Positions 57,790 to 64,000 of a DNA stretch of 64,000 nucleotides are shown here, in pieces. Position 1 is the stretch's first letter. Every line of letters begins with the position of its first letter. Location of the stretch: assembly GCA_016617855.1 (NCBI GenBank), contig JAECUM010001097.1, positions 1 to 64,000 on the forward strand, given 5' to 3'. The notes under the pieces were generated by a model. It was not told the DNA's origin. It saw only the letters and a list, made by a program, of their open reading frames with translations, and searched no databases. A program made the translations under genes and the position numbers. The stretch is from Megalonaias nervosa. Its lineage: Eukaryota; Mollusca; Bivalvia; Unionida; Unionidae.

Positions 57790-57951
57790 TCAATTTGAAA
57801 AGAGCAGATCACAAGTATAAAACAAGTTAACCCTGCAAGTGTACGTTCCTTATTAAGAGTGTTAAACTGAATAATGCGCATGGGGTCGTTTTTATATATT
57901 GGTAGTTTCGGCCAGTCAAATTTAAGGTTACTGCCCATCCGTCTAAATCTA

Positions 57952-57991
<40 letters not shown>

Positions 57992-58027
57992 GTTGTTCGT
58001 TGGTGTTGTTATTATTATTACTGTAAC

Positions 58028-58084
<57 letters not shown>

Positions 58085-58977
58085 TTAATTGAAATTTGAA
58101 AAGAACGGAGCAAAAAGTAGAATCTAATTTAATCCTACAACTGGACGTTGCTTACCAATGGGGTTAAATTAAATAATGCGCGAGGTGTCATTTTTATATG
58201 GCTTGTGTTATCGGCCAGTGAAATTGAAGGTAACTGTCCATCCTATTTGTAAGTTCTCATGCATTCCACTTCCAACCAGCTGACATTTTCACGAGAGATT
58301 TGAACCACTCACGTAAAGTTCAATTTTGCAATGTAATCTGTGTCTTTTCGACACTTTTCTGTGATGGTGTGTTCTTACAACAAATGTTTCATTTTAATCA
58401 TATGATGCCGATTGTTGCCATATTTCAATAAACAAGAAACTGTATCCGACATTTCGCTAGGAAAATTTAGAAATTGTATTATGTCAAAAACCGATTTATT
58501 CCAATCTCGTTATGAAATAATAAATTATTCCTCTCATGACGCAATATCATCATCATTCTTCCTCCTCTTCATCATCATCAACATATTATTAGTAGTAGTA
58601 CTAGTATTATCAATATTATTATTTTTATTACAATAACAATGCTGACGATGACGATAAATATGACGACAGTGACGGTTGCCTGCGTTAGATATTGTGACAC
58701 ACTATCAACAATGATGATTTGAAGCAGGTTAGTTTTGTAGAAAAATCAAAGAGAAATTTATGAAACATTAGCTGTCTTGACTTTTCTAGGAAGTAGTTCC
58801 TTTACTTTGGAAGCGCAATGTGACATTAAAATTTGGAAGAAAGTAAAACAGATGAAACTATGGAAAAAGACAAAGAGAACGAGATTTGCATGCATAATAA
58901 TTCCACATACCTAACACATCTGGGGAAAGAAAAAATGACAGTTAAAGAGCTTGTTTAAAACAAATAAATTCACTTAC

Positions 58978-59079
58978 GTAATAGCTTTGAATATAGTGTT
59001 CCTTGGTTTCCCACTTCTCCTCATAATCCTCCAAATCCTGGTCATTGATTGTATAGGTGTTGTACAGTGACTGTGCCAT
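58978..59079 (-). pseudogene. Three-exon host gene, U6 copy, exon 1 only
   Basis: Exon 1 (34 codons) with an intact ATG and GTAAGT donor. Exons 2 and 3 were removed by the 3.4 kb deletion, so no acceptor of this unit remains. A transcript could only splice into exon 2 of the neighbouring U5 copy downstream on the minus strand (54631-54776), which is possible in principle. Confidence 0.75.
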
Positions 59080-59813
59080 ATCTGTTTTATAAGGGAAAAA
59101 TAGATGAAGGATTTATCTCCAAGATGCGAACTGTCTATCTAGGGTCTTTCTAAAAACTCGACTCGTCCTTAGAAACTGACAAATTAGAATGATACTTAAA
59201 GTCCAACTGCACAGAAGTCAAAGGTCGAATGTTCTCAAGAGTAGCGCTTGGACTTTTAAATCTGTCCATTGCAGCCCTAAAACAGTTACTATTGGCTGGA
59301 GAGTATAGTATAGCACCCGCGGTAGTATTACCTGTAGTTACCTCTATTCAGCACCGTTACCATAACACGCCTTATGGCTTACGTCCGGCGAGTACACCCG
59401 TAATCAATCCAAAGCCGCATATTAGTCTGACATCTTAATAAAGTCCATACCTAATCCTGAGTATAGGCGTGATTAAAATTCACCATCAGCTCACTCTCAT
59501 ACATGTACCTTGTATTTTATTTGTTGTTCTTTTATGTTTCTGTTTAGTTTGTTTTTCAATTGTTAGTATGTATTTAACCTTCACCAGTGATCACTGATAG
59601 CAACTTCATCATTAAGTGTGTTTACAATATACATGTATAGTTAATTAGTCTAGGTCTGTAATATCGATGTACCTTACTAATGTAAGTGAACATACATGTG
59701 TGTGATGGATTGTGATTGATTGCACTCTTTATATCTCTGTAATATCTTTGAGGGCCTCAAGGTAGATTAGATCTGTTTTATAACTAACTGAGTTACCCTC
59801 ATTAGGTAAAGTC

Positions 59814-59856
<43 letters not shown>

Positions 59857-61373
59857 CCCGTTTGCTTTCAGTGTGCCTTTGCTTATTTTCGTTCTTGTTT
59901 GCTTTAAATGAGATTTTCATTTCATGCAATTTGCTGTTTTCCATTATGCAAAATTTAAATAGACAACATAATTGTTAATCTTTGCTTTTATCATGTACTT
60001 TGCATTTTGCTTAGCCATTTGCCATTTTCCATTTTGCTCTGAAGATTTCCCAATTATCATTTGATTCATTGTGATAATTAGTAGTATGCACATTTAAATA
60101 GAGAAACAATTTTGTGCAGTTTTTCTTTTCATGCTACACGAAAGCCATGCCAAATTTTCTGAGTGTTTTCTTGCTGCATTCAATTTTATTTTGTTTATAT
60201 TTGTTTTGTGTCTATTCAATAATATATGAAGTGGAAAATTTAATTTTCCAATTGGTAAATCCAGTAACCTAGCCTATTGTTTTCTGCTTCTACACTATGT
60301 ACGGACAGAACAGAACAGTTCTTACAGCACGAAGTAAACCTTTTCTCAAAATCGTTTTCAAATTTTACACGTGTTCTACTTGATAAATTCAATTACTTGC
60401 TACACTTTGTGTATCTGTACTGCAGAGTCAGGAATTTGTATTTTTGTCCCATCTGTTGTGGCCAACAGGTTTGAAATCTAATATATTTTCTTTCACAATT
60501 GTCTGTAGTATTTACAGACCTCATTAAGAAATTCTTATATTACTGAGGTCATAGTTATGTCACAAAATAAGACTTCTTTTCTGTGGCTATATAACTGAAG
60601 TTAATAAACCTAAGTGTGAAATTCTCACTAAGTAGGTATTATGGAAACGGAACCCCAAAATATGGAGAAAAAAAAACTAAATAGCTAATTGAATAGAGAT
60701 TGTAGGGAGGGGAAATGAAAAGATGTTAAAGGCTCAACAACCTCCACCACACCCCCAATTTATCAGCTCATAGACTTTGGAGAAATCAAAGTAGAGGAAT
60801 GCTCAAGACAAACTGACATCCTCACCACTGTGTCAGTTAGAGGAGTAAAATTATTGTTTGAACAGTACTTGTGAAAGAAAACATTTTCATGTATCATTTA
60901 TAACACTGTCATCTATATGTGGACTCAGTAAAGTTGAAAGCTTGCTGAATACTGTCTCCCCTATTTTGTTTTTCATAAAATTTTATTCATATATATATAT
61001 GCATGTTAAAATCTGCAAACCAGCATAAACAGGGTACAAACCTGTGTTCAAATATGCAAAGTACAGAACATGTATTATGTTGACAATTGTAGAACTTTTG
61101 TAAGTTTGAACGACAAACAACAGGATTTAAACAATCTAGTGAAGTATAAAATACAATGCAAAATATGTATACAAGAAATCAACAGTAAATGCAACGTTAA
61201 TGCTAGGGACGAAATCACCTCCAGCACGTGCAGCCCAAGAATTGTCTTGTGATCGACGTGTAGACAGGTAGGTACGGGGACAATACGTGTGGGAATATAT
61301 GTAAAGTGACTTGAGAATGTAACTTATAAACAAACAACCAGGATTAAATAATTGAAAAAAGGGGAAAGTAACA

Positions 61374-64000
61374 TTATGTGTAGCTGAATTAATCTGTGTT
61401 GAACTTGGATTGGAAGAGGAAAAGATATTGTGGGCACGTGCAACCTAGGATGGCTCGTATGACGTGTGCAGACATTTAAACATAAAGGTATTATTCATCA
61501 TTTGGAAATGTACAATGAAGTGATGATATTCAAAGCATAGGACATGATAGAATTGATGAGATGTTAACTAAATTTCTGAGAAACATGGATTAAAATATGA
61601 AAGGTAAGGTGTGATTTTTGCTATTGACTAATATCAATTACCAAGTCCAAATTATATTAGGAATAAATTAATTCTGCCAAACACCATTTCTCAATGCAAT
61701 GAACAAGATTTAATCTTTAAAAATCAGTCCTGATGCTACATTTGAGTCTAGATAGAAGAAGGATAACAGGGTATTACAAGTTACCACTTCTTTATTATAG
61801 TATGCACGTGCACGTTTGAACCATATTGTATACTTGTATTCAGCGCATAATAGGAGGCACAAGTCCTCAAATTCAGGTTTGGAGAACGAGGCCTTGTTGG
61901 GAAAAAGACCTAATTTAAGGAAAGTATAGAATGTATTGAAAGAGTTTCCGGTTAGTTTCATCATGCATTTAACAACTAAATCTTGTAGGGGATAGACAAG
62001 TTTACATTCCAAAAATAAATGGTCCACAGTTTTGATATCGCCGCAAAAGGTGCATAATTTTGATTGAGAAATTCGTTTCAAATACTTTATGGACGGGTAG
62101 GATATCATGGATGGTTTTAAAACACATATCTCTAGTGATTGAATCTGTAAATTTATTATGCAAATGTTTTGGAGGACTGCTTCTTTTTTTTTTTTTTTGT
62201 TTTGTTTTTTGTTTTTTGAGGAGTTTTTTCTTGTCCTTGTAGAGTTAGTAGTATTAGTGATATTGCTGTAGGAAGGTAGCGTCGAGTCTAGCATTGGTCT
62301 GTGGACGACGATGTGTGTTGCACTGGTTTGGGCTTCGAAGTCATAGTTGACTTTTGGGGGTTCATAAGAGACGTGTTATTCTCTGAAGATCACATTCTCT
62401 TACCTCGTGGTAAACAGGAATGTTCCTGTGTTATATTTTCTTTGATCTGCTAGCTACCAGTCAGTTGGAAAGAGTTTTGTACAGTGGGTTTTGAAAGCTG
62501 TTCGCTGCCATCGTGACATTTGTAATGGTTTAACATGGTTTCCATCATGCGTAGATTGAGTCGTCTCCTTGGAAAGATTAGTATTTATTTGGGAAGTTCT
62601 GAAGGACAATTCATAGCACATGACAATTAATTGGCAGCATGGGCTAGTGATATTGCATACCATTGAATAATTTAATGAATAATGTGATAATGTTTGGTCT
62701 GTGCTTTCGGGAGAACCAATATATTTCGCGCAGGTGCGATAAGGTCTTTTGGGAGACGTGTTATCCTGGTGGAAAGGCAATCTCCAGACCTGAGCTTTTC
62801 GGGTAAACAGGAATGGTCCTGTGTTACATGTGTTGTCTTCTTAGAGATCTGTGTTGCGTAGTCGTTCCTGCAGCATATTCCGAAGGTTGTTATGGGAGAA
62901 TTTGACCCCGGATAGCTAGTCGGAACAGTTTTATGTTGGATTCAACTGAGTAAATTTGTGTTCATTGTTGACATTTAGTTTTCTTCTAAGCAATCAGTGA
63001 TTCCAAGAAAAAGTTTTATGTAAGATGTGAGCGACGGGTCGTAAGAAACAAGCCCATTCATTCTGAGGTTTATATGAATCATATTGGGAATCATTAATCG
63101 GGTTGGTGGTTGATTTTAGGGGAGTAATCTATTTTGATTCATGACCACATAAGTGTGACGTCTGTGTCACTCGAGGACGAGTGATCCTTTGAAGGAGGGG
63201 TAATGTAATAAATTTGGAGTATGCACATTTGTTTATAGCGCTCGGTTGTAAGGATTTCTTAGATGTTTGTGATTATTTGTTTATTATGGGAAGTCGGTCC
63301 TGGGGAAATATTCCTAAGACCGAAATAATATGTCAATTACTAGATGCACGGAGTGAAGTGTTAGTGAGTTTCCATGATGCCATGGTTGACTTTTAGTGAA
63401 TTCAGGTCCAAACGGCATGAGTGTAACTGTCGTACCATAGTCCCTATTAAAATCTAGTGGTGTACATTGGTGGTGTGACTGCAGTGGCACTATTTACGGT
63501 AGGAGACCGGTAAATTACACAAAGGAATAAACAAGAAGGGACTCGGCAGATACCGTTCATGTCGACATCGTGGCAAATGTGATGCAGTTGTACTGGCGAA
63601 ATGTGCCTTGAAACCATGAATTGACTGGCCTAAGGTGGCGTAATAAAATAGTTCCCTGTCTTAGGGGATAGTTGGATAGTTTCTACGGCGTGAACTGCTG
63701 ACGGTACGGAAACCTGATGAAGAGAAACCATGCAGATGTGCGGTTATATATATCTGGCAAGTTGTGAGATCTGTGGTCTTGCATTGATTAGAGTAAACTT
63801 ATGTATAGAATGGACACGTCGGGCTTTCTCATTTAAAACTGAAGTTGTCTAGAAGTCTTTGGAAATTTGAGGTAAACTTATGACTTCTAGCGGAATAGCG
63901 CCATGGTTTGACACCGCTCGGTCAAGCAAATACCCCTGGCTTATAATAATATATAGCATCGATGCAACAGGCCATATAGTATGAGGATCTAACTAGATCG
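61374..64000. repeat. Host tandem unit U7, cut by window end
   Basis: Starts at an unoccupied TTATG site and follows the U1 order: LINE remnant, then the gene-free spacer up to the window end. The part with SINE and gene lies outside the window. Confidence 0.92.
61710..62294 (-). pseudogene. LINE 3' remnant, U7
   Basis: Same fragment as in U1, with a longer T-run near 62185-62200 that brings the Asn/Lys-rich segment into one 194-codon frame. Non-functional. Confidence 0.58.

Larger units (their letters stand above)
56495..61373. repeat. Host tandem unit U6, shortened (4879 bp)
   Basis: About 3.4 kb is missing. At about 57555-57562, sequence equivalent to U1 position 4337 joins sequence equivalent to U1 position 7733, sharing only TCT or so at the junction. 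The spacer, SINE, exons 2 and 3 and the CT tract are lost. The remaining module region is at about 57560-58240, the ATT tract at about 59816-59854, and the AT tract is short (about 60991-61000). Confidence 0.93.

Overview
The window is animal nuclear DNA, most likely from a mollusc. It is AT-rich and full of microsatellites, and it carries intron-containing genes, tRNA-derived SINEs with a tail motif I associate with molluscan SINEs, and a degraded LINE. Species cannot be told from the sequence. Two structures are interleaved: a tandem array of about 8.3-8.7 kb host units, and a 13.5 kb integrated virus-like element of the adintovirus/Polinton (Maverick) type.

Layout: 1-3263 is the right-hand part of one element copy (A), cut by the window edge. 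3264-11616 is host unit U1. 11617-25160 is a complete element copy (B). Then come host units U2 (25161-33485), U3 (33486-42145), U4 (42146-50428), U5 (50429-56494), U6 (56495-61373) and U7 (from 61374, cut by the window end). The element plus its following unit forms a 21,897 bp composite repeat, present at least about one and a half times. U5 and U6 are short because of internal deletions. The unit boundaries between U2 and U7 keep the uninterrupted insertion site, so the 5 bp target duplication TTATG can be read directly.

Element B has 278 bp terminal inverted repeats. The left part encodes an A32/FtsK-like packaging ATPase (-), a zinc-ribbon/phospholipase A2 protein (+), a retroviral-type integrase (+, broken by two stops), a long B-family DNA polymerase / SF1 helicase / HNH-like reading frame (-, broken), a cysteine-rich protein (+), a NUMOD/HNH endonuclease (+) and a coiled-coil protein (-). 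After a 1.5 kb non-coding region with a tRNA-like segment and a 52 bp tandem repeat, the right part is a one-directional (-) morphogenesis cluster. It holds a conserved basic virion protein, a jelly-roll major capsid protein (one in-frame stop), a two-span membrane protein and a minor-capsid (penton-like) pair of overlapping frames. An adenain-type protease was not found. Nearly every gene starts within a few bases of a TATA-like AT-rich stretch. The element is inactive: polymerase, integrase and capsid genes all carry stops, and the capsid stop is shared by both copies.

Each host unit carries a three-exon gene of unknown function on the minus strand (164 codons, matching splice phases). It looks intact in U1, U2 and U3. 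In U4 it has lost a splice donor, in U5 it has lost exon 1 and a splice acceptor, and in U6 it keeps exon 1 only. The array thus shows stepwise gene decay, with deletions running between microsatellites. Other unit contents are a LINE 3' remnant, a SINE, several microsatellites and repeated modules bounded by (TAA)/(ATT) tracts.
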